Source: Oligoflexus tunisiensis (lineage in GTDB: Bacteria > Bdellovibrionota_B > Oligoflexia > Oligoflexales > Oligoflexaceae). From it: a stretch of 64,000 nt of DNA. The notes beneath the pieces are model-generated. The model did not search any database. It saw nothing but the letters and a program-made list of their open reading frames with translations, and was not told where the DNA came from. Numbering within the stretch: the stretch's first letter is position 1; every line of letters starts with the position of its first letter. Made by a program: the position numbers and the translations under genes. The stretch spans positions 2,750,471-2,814,470 of the forward strand of contig NZ_BDFO01000001.1 in the NCBI RefSeq assembly GCF_001748245.1. Direction: 5' to 3'. This document shows, in pieces, positions 33,894 to 42,533 of this stretch.

Positions 33894-36584
33894 TCAGCGG
33901 ATGACCAACCCGAGAGGCAGGCTTTCGCCAAACATGTCCTGCAGGAAATTCTGATCACGGCCGTGCGGTGAAGCCACGGCCTCAATTTCCCCAGCGTCCG
34001 CTCCGGCTTCAAGCAGGCGTTCGATGAAATGCGCGCGCCAGTGTTCATCCAAATCCATGAAGACATCACCGCGGCGGCGGCCGGCCCACCCATAAAACAG
34101 GCTGAGTTTTTGCCAGGCCTTGCTGCGCAAGGACAGGGGCTTGAGCTGCTCGGCCCATTCCTCGATCAGGGCGATCGGCAGCACCGCCTCCGGACCGGCA
34201 TAAAGCGGATAACGGCTCGCCACCCGGGCGAGCGCCCAGATGCGGGCATCGAGCTGATCCTTGTTGCCCGATACGATCTGCTGCAGAAGGGTGCGACCCA
34301 GCTGAATTCTCTTCGCAGCATCGGCCCGTTCCAGGCTGGCGGCGAGGCGGATCATCTCCGGTCCGGCTTCACCGATCTTGCGAATGGCCGGCAGAATGCG
34401 ATCCATGATGCGATTCTGCTGAGCGCGATTCAAACCACCCGCCACGCGCCGCCAGAGCAGATACCATTGCTCCTCCAGTTTTTTCTCGGCGGCACCCTTG
34501 CTGTAACCTTGATCAAAGATCCGCCAAAGACTTTGCATGCGTTCGCTGTCACGACTGGCCCCAAAGCCGGGACGCAGACAGAAGCCGGCGAGATAAAGCC
34601 AGGCAGCCTCGCCATCGACACCCTTTTGCCGGCGAAACATGGCGTCGGCCAGGGCCGGCCAGAGACCCCGAAGGGTCGCCATATTCCATTCGCTTCTGGG
34701 GCCTAGAAATTCCTCCAGAAGCTTCGGAAGTGAAGAAACACCGGGGGCTGGGCCCTGTTTTGGAAAATGCGCGCGTACGGCCTTTTCCGCCTCTGCAAAA
34801 CGTGGGGGAAGTTTGACATCCTGGGGCGTGCCTGTCTCGCTTACATTGTCTGTCTGGCCCTCAATGGCGAAATCGAGCAGCCACCGCCGGCCGCTGCCAT
34901 CCTCCGCAAGACAGTGCAGCTCCAGGATGCCGGTTTCCCGGACGATCGCCTGTAAACTGATGGGAATTTCAGCGGCGCCCTTGTCGAGCAGGGTGGAAAC
35001 CAAAGGCAGCGCCCGCAAGGGGGCGTCGACAGGCGCATCCGTTCCAATGCCTGCACTGCCATCCGGTGAAGCATAGAGCCGAAAAACGACTTCGGAACCA
35101 AGGCGCAGTTTCAAACCGGGAATCTGCAGAACAGCCGGCTCTTCCCGTGGCCAGCCGCGTGGAATCAGGCAAACGAGCTGCTCCAATCCTTCCTTGTTCT
35201 GCAGCGCCACATAAAGCGACTGCGGATAAGGACTGTGCACCACCGACGACGCCCGGGCTTTCAGTCCCGCATAACGCGCCGCACCACGGGCAATCGCCAG
35301 ATCCGGATCGGTTTGCTGGAGATGCTGAATCGGATGCGCTGGCTGCCAGCTCTGCAAAACCCTGTGAATATGGTTCTGCAGGGCCTGGGGCAGAAGGGTG
35401 CCGCCGGCGAAGAGCACCGCATCAATCGTGGCGCCATCCAGGAAAGCCGCCAGGTGCCGGGTCACCGCCGTATCCTCCGCAAAGGGCAAACCCCAGCTGC
35501 GGAGACCTGTGCTGGACGTTTTCTCGGGCCGCGCCTCCCGGCTCACGGCGGGAAAAAATCCCTCCATGATGCTGTGCAAAAGTTCCTGCCTCGTGATGGA
35601 AGCCGAGGCATAACCCCCGAGCAGAAGCTGCGGTTTCAGGGGCACGCTGACAAAGAATTCCTCATCGGGCGCGCCCGCTGCGCTCAGCACGTCCTCCTTC
35701 AGCTTGCGCACCTGGGAAAGCAGGAGCGACCAGCTGCTGCGTGGGAGTTCATCCGGACCCATTTTTCTCGCCAAAAGATGCGCGAGGTGCAGATCGATGT
35801 TATCGCCGCCGAGCAGAATATGTTCGCTGACCTTGATCCGTTCCATATGGGGTTCGGTGGCCGAGCCTTCGACACGCAGCAGCGAAAAATCACTGGTGCC
35901 GCCGCCGACGTCACAGATCAGAATCAAACCCGTTTGCCGCTTTTGCGCATCCTTTTGCCAGAAATCATAGAACGCGGCGAGCGGTTCCTCGAGCAGTTGG
36001 ATGCCTTCCGGATAACCCGCCTGGCGTGCGGCTTCGAGCGTCAATCGCTGGGCCAGCTCATCAAAGGATGCCGGCACTGTGATGACTATGCTCTGTTCGA
36101 TGAAAGGCTCCGGCTGGGAGGCATCCCAGGCCTCCTTCAGATGTTCGAGGTAGGCGCTTTGCACCATGACGGGACTCAGCTTTTCATCGGCTCCCGCCGC
36201 CGCCGAGCCCCAGGGTAAAAATGCAGTCTGCCTTGTGCTGCCCGCACCGACGCTGAGCCAGGACTTGGCCGAATGAATCACGCGGCCTTGATCCTTGAGA
36301 ACCTCGGCTTTCGCCTCACGCCCCACCACCCATTTCACCTGGGCATCAGGAGCATGCCAGGGGAGACGGCGGCTGCCGTTTTTTTGCAGCGGCTTCGGGA
36401 GGATCCAGGTAAAGGAGGGGAGCTTCACATCCTTGAAGAGGCGGCCTTCCCCATCCCACTGCGGAATGTCCAGAAGCTCCACCGGCTGATCATCTCCACC
36501 GGCGCGTGGACCAAAGGCCAGGGAGGAATTGGTTGTGCCGAGGTCGATGCCGATCACATAGGAACCGTGGTCCTTGTCAAGCAT
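33894..36584 (-). CDS. Hsp70-family protein with DUF3731 domain
   Basis: An 896-residue protein. The N-terminal actin-like ATPase has YVIGIDLGTTNSSLAFG, the second phosphate loop LICDVGGGTSDFSLL and the adenosine motif VLFAGGTLLP. ITVPASFDE and LLEEPLAAFYDF match Hsp70 subfamilies, but the normal DnaK substrate domain is absent. About residues 590-820 instead match DUF3731: EAAWLYLAGFCLRPGFG and YLLWRRVAGGLNRAQQN. It probably acts as a specialised chaperone or ATP switch rather than DnaK itself. ATG 36584 overlaps the preceding Hsp70 gene by 8 bases; an upstream extension in the frame is not Hsp70-like. The third gene of a DUF2760-Hsp70-Hsp70 module. Confidence 0.88.
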   Translation of the reverse strand: MLDKDHGSYVIGIDLGTTNSSLAFGPRAGGDDQPVELLDIPQWDGEGRLFKDVKLPSFTWILPKPLQKNGSRRLPWHAPDAQVKWVVGREAKAEVLKDQGRVIHSAKSWLSVGAGSTRQTAFLPWGSAAAGADEKLSPVMVQSAYLEHLKEAWDASQPEPFIEQSIVITVPASFDELAQRLTLEAARQAGYPEGIQLLEEPLAAFYDFWQKDAQKRQTGLILICDVGGGTSDFSLLRVEGSATEPHMERIKVSEHILLGGDNIDLHLAHLLARKMGPDELPRSSWSLLLSQVRKLKEDVLSAAGAPDEEFFVSVPLKPQLLLGGYASASITRQELLHSIMEGFFPAVSREARPEKTSSTGLRSWGLPFAEDTAVTRHLAAFLDGATIDAVLFAGGTLLPQALQNHIHRVLQSWQPAHPIQHLQQTDPDLAIARGAARYAGLKARASSVVHSPYPQSLYVALQNKEGLEQLVCLIPRGWPREEPAVLQIPGLKLRLGSEVVFRLYASPDGSAGIGTDAPVDAPLRALPLVSTLLDKGAAEIPISLQAIVRETGILELHCLAEDGSGRRWLLDFAIEGQTDNVSETGTPQDVKLPPRFAEAEKAVRAHFPKQGPAPGVSSLPKLLEEFLGPRSEWNMATLRGLWPALADAMFRRQKGVDGEAAWLYLAGFCLRPGFGASRDSERMQSLWRIFDQGYSKGAAEKKLEEQWYLLWRRVAGGLNRAQQNRIMDRILPAIRKIGEAGPEMIRLAASLERADAAKRIQLGRTLLQQIVSGNKDQLDARIWALARVASRYPLYAGPEAVLPIALIEEWAEQLKPLSLRSKAWQKLSLFYGWAGRRRGDVFMDLDEHWRAHFIERLLEAGADAGEIEAVASPHGRDQNFLQDMFGESLPLGLVIR

Positions 36585-38397
36585 GCCCGGATCCTGCCTC
36601 CTCGCGCAGATGGAATTCAAGATTCCACTGGCGTTCGGATTGGCTATGCTGCATGGCCAGCTGCAGACTGCCCACATCGGTCAGGTCCGCACGCAAATGC
36701 ACCGGCAATAGCCCCTGTTCCTCTTCACTTTCGATCTGCGCGTGGAGTTCGCTGACCTCCTCCAATTCCCCTTCCGCATCCGGTACGATGGTTCCGAGGC
36801 GATCGCCACTGCGCGTGGCGGAACTGAACAGTCGGAACGAAATATCATCGCCGGTCCAAAGACCGAATTCCTGCTCCGGCAAGGCCAAATGCGAACCTTC
36901 CTCGGTGCCCTGAGGCAGAATGCAAAGACCACGAAGCGGTCGCACCAGACCGGGAACCGCCGGCTCATTGCTTTCCAAACCGATATAATACGAACGAGCC
37001 GCCGCGGCCCTGACCCGCACCCCAACGCCCTGCGCCTGCAGACGTCCGAAGTAGGCCGCGCCAAGCGCCACCGCGTGATCAAAACCCGGACTTTGCAGTT
37101 CCTTGATCGTGTGTCCCGCCCAGTTTTGGGCGACGGTGAACACGCGATCCCGCAAGGCCCCGCTATGGAAAACGCCGCCATTGAAGAGGATGGCTGTGGG
37201 TGTGACCATCTTCTGATCGGAATGGTAGGCGTCTCCCAAACGTTCCTGCAATTCCTGGGACTGACGAATGGTCGTCTGCGCCTGACGCAGGAATTGCAGC
37301 AGATGCCGGGTGATGGCGGGATCATTTTCATAAGGCAGACCCATGCGGGCCAGACCTGTGCTGCGGGTGGGACGTGGAATCTCCTCATCCGCTTTCACAA
37401 GTGGGAAGAAACCCTCGACCAAAAGATCCTGTACGGTTTGTTGATGCAATTCATAGCGCAGCGTCTGCGCGAAGAGATTGCTGCCGCGACTGGCGATGGC
37501 CAAGGGCCAATGACTTGGAGCATTCAGGGAAAGAAGACCTTCCTTCGCCACCCGCACCTGCTGCTGCAGTGAAAGAAATTGCCAGGTGTCGAGCGTGGTT
37601 CCCATCTGCGCCTGCACATGATGCGCCAGCGCCAGATCCATATTATCGCCACCCAAAAGCAGATGACGTCCCACGGCGATGCGATCCAGGCGCAGCATGC
37701 GCTGATCCTGCGAGACGGCAATCAAACTGAAATCGCTGGTGCCGCCGCCGATATCGCAGATGAGCACAAGATCCCCGGGTTTCAGGACATCCTGCCAATG
37801 CTGTTCGTGAGCGCCGAGCCAGGCATAAAATGCGGCCAGCGGTTCCTCAAGCAAAGTCACGGACGCAAGACCAGCCTGCTTTGCCGCCTCCTCGGTCAGC
37901 TGACGCGCGACCAGATCAAACGAGGCGGGAACGGTCAGCACCGTGAGTTCCGGTTGAACATCCTGATGCTTGAGTTCCCAGGCCGCCTGCATATGCCGCA
38001 GATAGGCAGCCGAAGCCTGCACGGCGGTCCAGGATTTTTCCTCGGGCGCACCCTGCGGCAGACGCGCAAGTTTTTGTCCGCCATAGCAAAGCCAGGATTT
38101 GGCGGAAAGTATGGCTTTCTCGGGATTCAGGAGCGCCAGATCCCGGGCCCAGCGTCCGACCAAAGGTGCATGGCCGGTGATATCCCAGGGCAGGGCGAGA
38201 TCCGCCGGACTCATATCGCGATGATCCGCGAGATACGCAACGGACGGCAAAAGTTCATGTTCGATAATGCGGCCTGGGCCATCGAGCTGCGCGATCGGCT
38301 GCAGACGCCGCACGGAACCGCTGAGATCGGCTTCCGCCATCGCACTATTCGAAGTCCCAAGATCGATGCCGCGCACCAATGGGGTTGTCTCACTCAT
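36577..38397 (-). CDS. Hsp70-family protein (DUF2760-linked)
   Basis: A 606-residue Hsp70-like ATPase. It contains VRGIDLGTSNSAMAEAD at residues 8-24, LTVPASFDLVARQLTEEAAK, LLEEPLAAFYAWL, the phosphate-2 loop LICDIGGGTSDFSLIAV and the adenosine motif ILFNGGVFHSG. The C-terminal 150 residues are beta-like and could be a divergent substrate domain, but lack a recognisable DnaK lid. It differs from housekeeping DnaK and cooperates, by context, with the DUF2760 membrane protein (4-base overlap upstream) and the Hsp70/DUF3731 protein (8-base overlap downstream). Confidence 0.9.
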   Translation of the reverse strand: MSETTPLVRGIDLGTSNSAMAEADLSGSVRRLQPIAQLDGPGRIIEHELLPSVAYLADHRDMSPADLALPWDITGHAPLVGRWARDLALLNPEKAILSAKSWLCYGGQKLARLPQGAPEEKSWTAVQASAAYLRHMQAAWELKHQDVQPELTVLTVPASFDLVARQLTEEAAKQAGLASVTLLEEPLAAFYAWLGAHEQHWQDVLKPGDLVLICDIGGGTSDFSLIAVSQDQRMLRLDRIAVGRHLLLGGDNMDLALAHHVQAQMGTTLDTWQFLSLQQQVRVAKEGLLSLNAPSHWPLAIASRGSNLFAQTLRYELHQQTVQDLLVEGFFPLVKADEEIPRPTRSTGLARMGLPYENDPAITRHLLQFLRQAQTTIRQSQELQERLGDAYHSDQKMVTPTAILFNGGVFHSGALRDRVFTVAQNWAGHTIKELQSPGFDHAVALGAAYFGRLQAQGVGVRVRAAAARSYYIGLESNEPAVPGLVRPLRGLCILPQGTEEGSHLALPEQEFGLWTGDDISFRLFSSATRSGDRLGTIVPDAEGELEEVSELHAQIESEEEQGLLPVHLRADLTDVGSLQLAMQHSQSERQWNLEFHLREEAGSGHA

Positions 38398-39086
38398 TGC
38401 AGGACCTCACGCGCTTCAATTTCCACCGGAGCCAGAACCGAAGGCAGCGGATCACCGGGCCGCCGGAGCGTGCGCGGAAGATTCATTTTTTTCACTTCCC
38501 AGCCGCGATGCAGCACGACGCCCTGAGGCTTCTGCTCCGCCGCGGATTGCTGCAGAATGCGATAACGCGAGCTGTCGAAATCATCCGGCAGCTGGAGATT
38601 CTGTCCTTCATTGGCTTCCGCGATGGGCTTGATTTCAAAGGAATCCTGCAGCACACCGCGCAGACCCTGATGCACGACGCGTGCGGCCGCCCCCACCTGG
38701 GGATCCGGAAGCCGGGCGATATCGGTCAGGGCGAAATCGAGGAGCCGACTTTTTTCCTGCAGGACGCGCAGGAACATCAGCACCGCGGCATCCTCATTGT
38801 CAGCGGCTTTGCTTTCCGCCTCGAGTTGTTGCAGGCGGGCTTGCAGGCTTTGGACTTGATGTTTGCTGGCATTCAATCGTTCATTGAGCTCATCGATTAA
38901 TTTCATGCCTGGCTTCGGTTCCTTGACCTCTTCCACTTTCCTGCCCTGGAAGCGCAGATGCAGAGCGATAAAGATGAGAGTGGCAACACTCGCAATGAGG
39001 CCCGTGTCGAGGCTTCTATTGTAAAGCATGACGCTTGTCGTTATGGCGGAAATAAGGGCGAAGAACCCGAGTATCTGTTTTTGCAT
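38394..39086 (-). CDS. DUF2760 membrane protein of Hsp70 module
   Basis: A 230-residue protein. Two transmembrane helices (about 5-20 and 27-44) precede a coiled coil (55-90). The C-terminal domain matches DUF2760: VLQEKSRLLDFALTDIARLP, PQVGAAARVVHQGLRGVLQD, LPDDFDSSRYRIL and GVVLHRGWEVKKMNLP. Its function is unknown, but DUF2760 genes regularly precede a pair of Hsp70-like genes in many proteobacteria. It may anchor these ATPases at the membrane, which is inference. ATG 39086 has GAGGGAG 4 bases upstream; a GTG at 39137 is possible. First gene of the three-gene overlapping operon. Confidence 0.88.
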   Translation of the reverse strand: MQKQILGFFALISAITTSVMLYNRSLDTGLIASVATLIFIALHLRFQGRKVEEVKEPKPGMKLIDELNERLNASKHQVQSLQARLQQLEAESKAADNEDAAVLMFLRVLQEKSRLLDFALTDIARLPDPQVGAAARVVHQGLRGVLQDSFEIKPIAEANEGQNLQLPDDFDSSRYRILQQSAAEQKPQGVVLHRGWEVKKMNLPRTLRRPGDPLPSVLAPVEIEAREVLQ

Positions 39087-39227
39087 GGTCTCCCTCAGCA
39101 GTTGGATAGACAGAGGCTCTGTTTTAAACGAGTCCACCCAACCTCACAAGCCTGGAGAATCCCCCTGATGGCCTCAAGTTACGGTAAATTTTGCCGATCG
39201 CATGGTCAGAACGCCAGGAGGTCTGCG

Positions 39228-39884
39228 ATGAACCGTATATTTTGGCAATCCGCCCTCGCCGCTACATTTTTCCTAGTGAGTTCACCAGCTTGGGCCAGGG
39301 TGACAATCTCGCCCTATGCCAGTATTAAATCAACGAAAAGCGTAACCCCTGGAAAGAAAGACCCTTCCAAGGAAAACGAAACCATCAAACAACGTCAGGA
39401 ATATGGGATTCAAGCGTCTGTCAGCTTCTGGAAGATCTTTAAAACCCAGCTTTCGGTGGGTCAAAGCCAGCTGACAACGACCTCCAAGGTGTCCGAGGCC
39501 GTCGATGAATACGGTAAAATCGACTTTGCCAAGGACCTGAATATGGATACCGATCAGCCGGACAATGAGGTCAAAATTACCGAAACCCAACGCGTTGGAA
39601 AGTTTTCCCTGCTGCTGGATCCAAGCTTTTCGATTTTTATCCTGCGTTTTAAAATCGGCGTGACAGCGATGCAGCGTATCATTGACAAGGAAGAGCTGGG
39701 TCGGGACCCGACTTCGATCACGGTGGGGCCGACGTACAATCCGCATTCCGGCTTCGGGGCCGGCATTCGCTTCTCGCGCAACATGTACTTCATGGCCGAA
39801 TACAACTTCTTTCACTACAGCTATCCGACCGAGATCGAGCCGTTTGAGCGGGAACTGGCGGTCAGCTACAACGTCTCCATCTGA
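39228..39884 (+). CDS. Outer-membrane barrel-like protein
   Basis: A 218-residue exported protein. The signal ends SSPAWA, and the mature protein starts RVTISPYASIKSTK. It consists of amphipathic strands with aromatic girdles (YGIQASVSFWKIFKTQLSVG, SGFGAGIRFSRNMYFMAEYN) and ends in LAVSYNVSI. An eight-stranded barrel is likely, though the final residue is Ile rather than the common Phe. A perfect AGGAGG 6 bases before ATG 39228 suggests high expression. No specific family was recognised. Divergent from the Hsp70 module. Confidence 0.7.
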   Translation: MNRIFWQSALAATFFLVSSPAWARVTISPYASIKSTKSVTPGKKDPSKENETIKQRQEYGIQASVSFWKIFKTQLSVGQSQLTTTSKVSEAVDEYGKIDFAKDLNMDTDQPDNEVKITETQRVGKFSLLLDPSFSIFILRFKIGVTAMQRIIDKEELGRDPTSITVGPTYNPHSGFGAGIRFSRNMYFMAEYNFFHYSYPTEIEPFERELAVSYNVSI

Positions 39885-39911
39885 ACTGTAACTCTTGAGC
39901 ATTCCTGCTGG

Positions 39912-39941
39912 AAAGGCTTCCTCCTGGGAAGCCTTTTGTTT
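39912..39941 (+). terminator. Rho-independent terminator after barrel gene
   Basis: AAAGGCTTCC (39912-39921) pairs with GGAAGCCTTT (39927-39936), followed by TTGTTTTATT. It lies between this gene and the convergent apaG. Confidence 0.85.
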
Positions 39942-39943
39942 TA

Positions 39944-40354
39944 TTACCGCTGCATCGTCATGTTGGTTGCACCATAGCGTGGGCAATCCGGTCGGAGGAA
40001 AAACAAGGGAATTTTTATGTCAAAACGTCGATGATTGGAACCGGTCATCTGATAGGTTCCCCGCATACTACCCGTGGCAGTCGCCAGAGGACAGCCGCTG
40101 CGATAGGTGTAGGATTCACCAGGCCGAATGATAGGCTGTTTGCCGACCACGCCTTCACCGACCACATGCTCTTCGCGGCCAAGACCATCACGGATCACCC
40201 AATGCCGGCTCAACAATTGACAGCTGGACTGGCTGTTGTTGCGAATCGTAATGGTGTAGGAGTAAATAAAGTAGTCGACTCCGCTATTGCTTTCCTTGGC
40301 AATAAAATGCGGCTCAACGTTGACAGAGATGCCTTCAGTTTCCGCCAGGTACAT
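39944..40354 (-). CDS. apaG: ApaG-family protein
   Basis: A 136-residue cytoplasmic protein with a single FN3-like beta-sandwich. Family signatures are present: YFIYSYTITIRNNS, CQLLSRHWVIRDGLG, EEHVVGEGVVGKQPII, RPGESYTYRSGCPL and GSMRGTYQM. ApaG is linked to cobalt/magnesium resistance and to diadenosine tetraphosphate metabolism, but its exact activity is unresolved. Unlike the enteric ksgA-apaG-apaH context, here it stands alone. GGGAGGAA precedes the ATG. Confidence 0.93.
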   Translation of the reverse strand: MYLAETEGISVNVEPHFIAKESNSGVDYFIYSYTITIRNNSQSSCQLLSRHWVIRDGLGREEHVVGEGVVGKQPIIRPGESYTYRSGCPLATATGSMRGTYQMTGSNHRRFDIKIPLFFLRPDCPRYGATNMTMQR

Positions 40355-40472
40355 AGAGTTCCTCCCTCATGAACAACAGATTCGGAACGCCACTCTCCAC
40401 GACTACCTTATAACATAGGGTGGCTTTTGCTTCAGCATTGGTTTTTTATGAGAGAGTAAGCGTCGAAATGTA

Positions 40473-41399
40473 CTAGCTGCTGTGCTTGAGGAGTTCGTTG
40501 GCCACATCGACGATGCGATCCACTTCGTCCTGGCTTTGGCTGGAGCGTTTGCGGATATCACCGTCCTTTTTATAAAGGGCAATCAAGGTCGTGGCCTTGT
40601 CCCCATAGGAGGTCGTGATCGGGCGATTTTCGCGAAGATCCTTGAGAATCAGATACAGCGTCTTCGCACTTTCCATGAGAAGCTGCCAATGCTTTTCCGT
40701 CAAGGCATTGTGATCCTCGGAATCTTCATAGGTGCGGGAAATGTCGTCGATGATGGTCGCGAGGTCCTTGACCTTGGCGTAACCCGGCTTGCCGACGAAA
40801 AAGGAAAAGGTGCCGATGATGCCGTTAAATCGTTGACCGATCTGCTTCAGGATATCCAGCCGCGAACGGTCCTTGGAAACGGAATTCAGAAGCTCCACGG
40901 TTTCCTTGATATGCGCGGACGTCTCGATCAAGGCCAGGGCGGGCCCATCCTTCGAGGCTTGCTCGGGTGGGCTGGGTGGTGGCGGTTCGGGTATGACGCG
41001 CCCCCCATGAAACGCCTTGTTGAAATGATTCTGGGCCAGCGGCAGACAGAAGACCTGCGCTTTGGGCAGTAACCCCAGGATGACGTCCTTTTCCTTGCTC
41101 TGATAGACTTCATCCAGATAGATCAGAAAGCGCACTTCGGGGTTTTTGGCCCGGCGCTGATAGAGTTCGAGCATGCTCTTGATTTCTTCAGAGCTCATGG
41201 GGGACGCATCGATCACGAAGTTCTCGACATCGAGGTCGCGTTCCAGAATCTCCAGGGCATCGCCCATCTTTTCCACGACGAACTTTTCCGCAGCGAACGC
41301 CGAGTTATTCAAATGGCCGACAGCTTTACGTTTGAAGTCGCGATCCTTGCAAAGAAGGATGCTCTTCATTTGTTCTTTTCTGAGTCCTACGCGTGCCAC
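40473..41399 (-). CDS. Pseudo-receiver protein of unknown output
   Basis: A 308-residue cytoplasmic protein. Residues 11-130 resemble a degenerate receiver fold: strand MKSILLCKDRD, then NFVIDAS with Asp64 at the acceptor position, FLIYLDEVYQ and AQVFCLP. Conserved acidic residues of strand 1 and the Lys of strand 5 are missing. A Pro-rich linker (EPPPPSPPEQ) precedes a helical C-terminal domain of about 160 residues (SRLDILKQIGQRFNGI), possibly a dimerisation or output module. GTG 41399 has a strong AGGGGGAA upstream, better than ATG 41369. It resembles in design, not in detail, the pseudo-receiver/TPR protein at 507. Confidence 0.65.
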   Translation of the reverse strand: MARVGLRKEQMKSILLCKDRDFKRKAVGHLNNSAFAAEKFVVEKMGDALEILERDLDVENFVIDASPMSSEEIKSMLELYQRRAKNPEVRFLIYLDEVYQSKEKDVILGLLPKAQVFCLPLAQNHFNKAFHGGRVIPEPPPPSPPEQASKDGPALALIETSAHIKETVELLNSVSKDRSRLDILKQIGQRFNGIIGTFSFFVGKPGYAKVKDLATIIDDISRTYEDSEDHNALTEKHWQLLMESAKTLYLILKDLRENRPITTSYGDKATTLIALYKKDGDIRKRSSQSQDEVDRIVDVANELLKHSS

Positions 41400-41470
41400 T
41401 GTCGTTCCCCCTTCTTCCTGGGTTTTCGGACGCACCTTAAAAAATTTGAGGGGGCTGGACCTAAGATATG

Positions 41471-41498
41471 GAAAAGGCTCCCAGATTTTCTGGGAGCC
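41471..41498 (-). terminator. Terminator after cytochrome lipoprotein, minus orientation
   Basis: On the minus strand GGCTCCCAGA (41498-41489) pairs with TCTGGGAGCC (41485-41476) across 3 bases and TTTTC follows. It terminates the gene at 41570. Confidence 0.8.
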
Positions 41499-41569
41499 CT
41501 GTCACACTTCGCAATTGGTAAAGGCCCCTGGATCGTCCGGAAGCCCTGTCGCATGGCGGGCTCCTGGAT

Positions 41570-42400
41570 TTATTCCTGTTCCGCGGTGTCGTCTGCTGTG
41601 GGGCTGGCGACACGGAACGTATAGATCTGCTGATTGTCCAGTCCCAGGGCTTCGCCGTCCGGCTGAATCCAGAGCGAGCGGCGCAACTCATAGGTGGTGC
41701 GGCCCATCAGCTCATAGGACATGATAAAGTCGTTGGTGTTGTTGCGATAGTAGACCGCGCTCAGGGCCGTATCCGCGGGCGTGAGCTGGGGCGGGTTGGG
41801 GTTCTTCTCCTGGAAGCCATCATCACCCCAGGCCAGGAACATGGCGATGGTCGCGCCGTCGAGCGGTGAGTTGGGCGGCATGGTTTCATTTTCAATGTGA
41901 GCGACGATGCTGCTGGCATTCGCCTGGATCACAGCGAAGTCGGTGTAGTCCGCATGGCAGCTGACACATTCCTTTTGAATCACAGGCTTGATGTGCTCGT
42001 CATAGTTGATGGTCGCGGTCAGATTCAGGGCTGTTTGTGGCGCCAGCTCGCCGACCATGATCTTGACGAGATAATTGCAGTTGTCGAGGAGCTGCATCGC
42101 ATAGGTGCGCGCATCTTCATAGGGCCCGAAGGATTCGTGAACTTTTTCGTCCGTGCAGCGTTCGCCCTGACCTTCTATGCGCCAGGCATAGCCAGTCATC
42201 CTCTCCTGGAGGATCGACTGATCCAGCCCCAGATTGCTGCGCGAGGGAAGCATAAAGGAGAAATCAATGAGCCTGGCAGGCTGAGCATCGAGGGCACCGT
42301 GCGCGACTTTACGCAGGTTCTGCTCCTCAACTGAGCCACAGGCCGTGCTCAGGACGACGCTTGCCGAAACAGTGACAAAAGGTAAAAGTATACGATTCAC
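41570..42400 (-). CDS. Lipoprotein with single c-type heme motif
   Basis: A 276-residue lipoprotein (lipobox STAC, Cys21). A single heme-attachment site CVSCH lies at residues 145-149, with MPP at 174-176 as a likely axial methionine. The segment HIKPVIQKECVSCHADYTDF is typical of small cytochrome-c-like domains in surface lipoproteins. The regions before (20-135) and after (200-276) are beta-like, with unknown function; two extra Cys (82, 108) may pair. GTG 42400 follows GGAGGAAG by 5-6 bases. It may donate or accept electrons at the envelope; the partner is unknown. Confidence 0.78.
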   Translation of the reverse strand: MNRILLPFVTVSASVVLSTACGSVEEQNLRKVAHGALDAQPARLIDFSFMLPSRSNLGLDQSILQERMTGYAWRIEGQGERCTDEKVHESFGPYEDARTYAMQLLDNCNYLVKIMVGELAPQTALNLTATINYDEHIKPVIQKECVSCHADYTDFAVIQANASSIVAHIENETMPPNSPLDGATIAMFLAWGDDGFQEKNPNPPQLTPADTALSAVYYRNNTNDFIMSYELMGRTTYELRRSLWIQPDGEALGLDNQQIYTFRVASPTADDTAEQE

Positions 42401-42533
42401 GGGGACTTCCTCCAAAAGCTAATCCTGCTTTCGGAGGCATTTTCAATCGGGCTTAAGAGTTCCTGTTTTTGCCGGTCATATCGGGGATATGAAGGGGCCC
42501 AATATTTTCAAGATAAAAACCGGCCGCAACACT

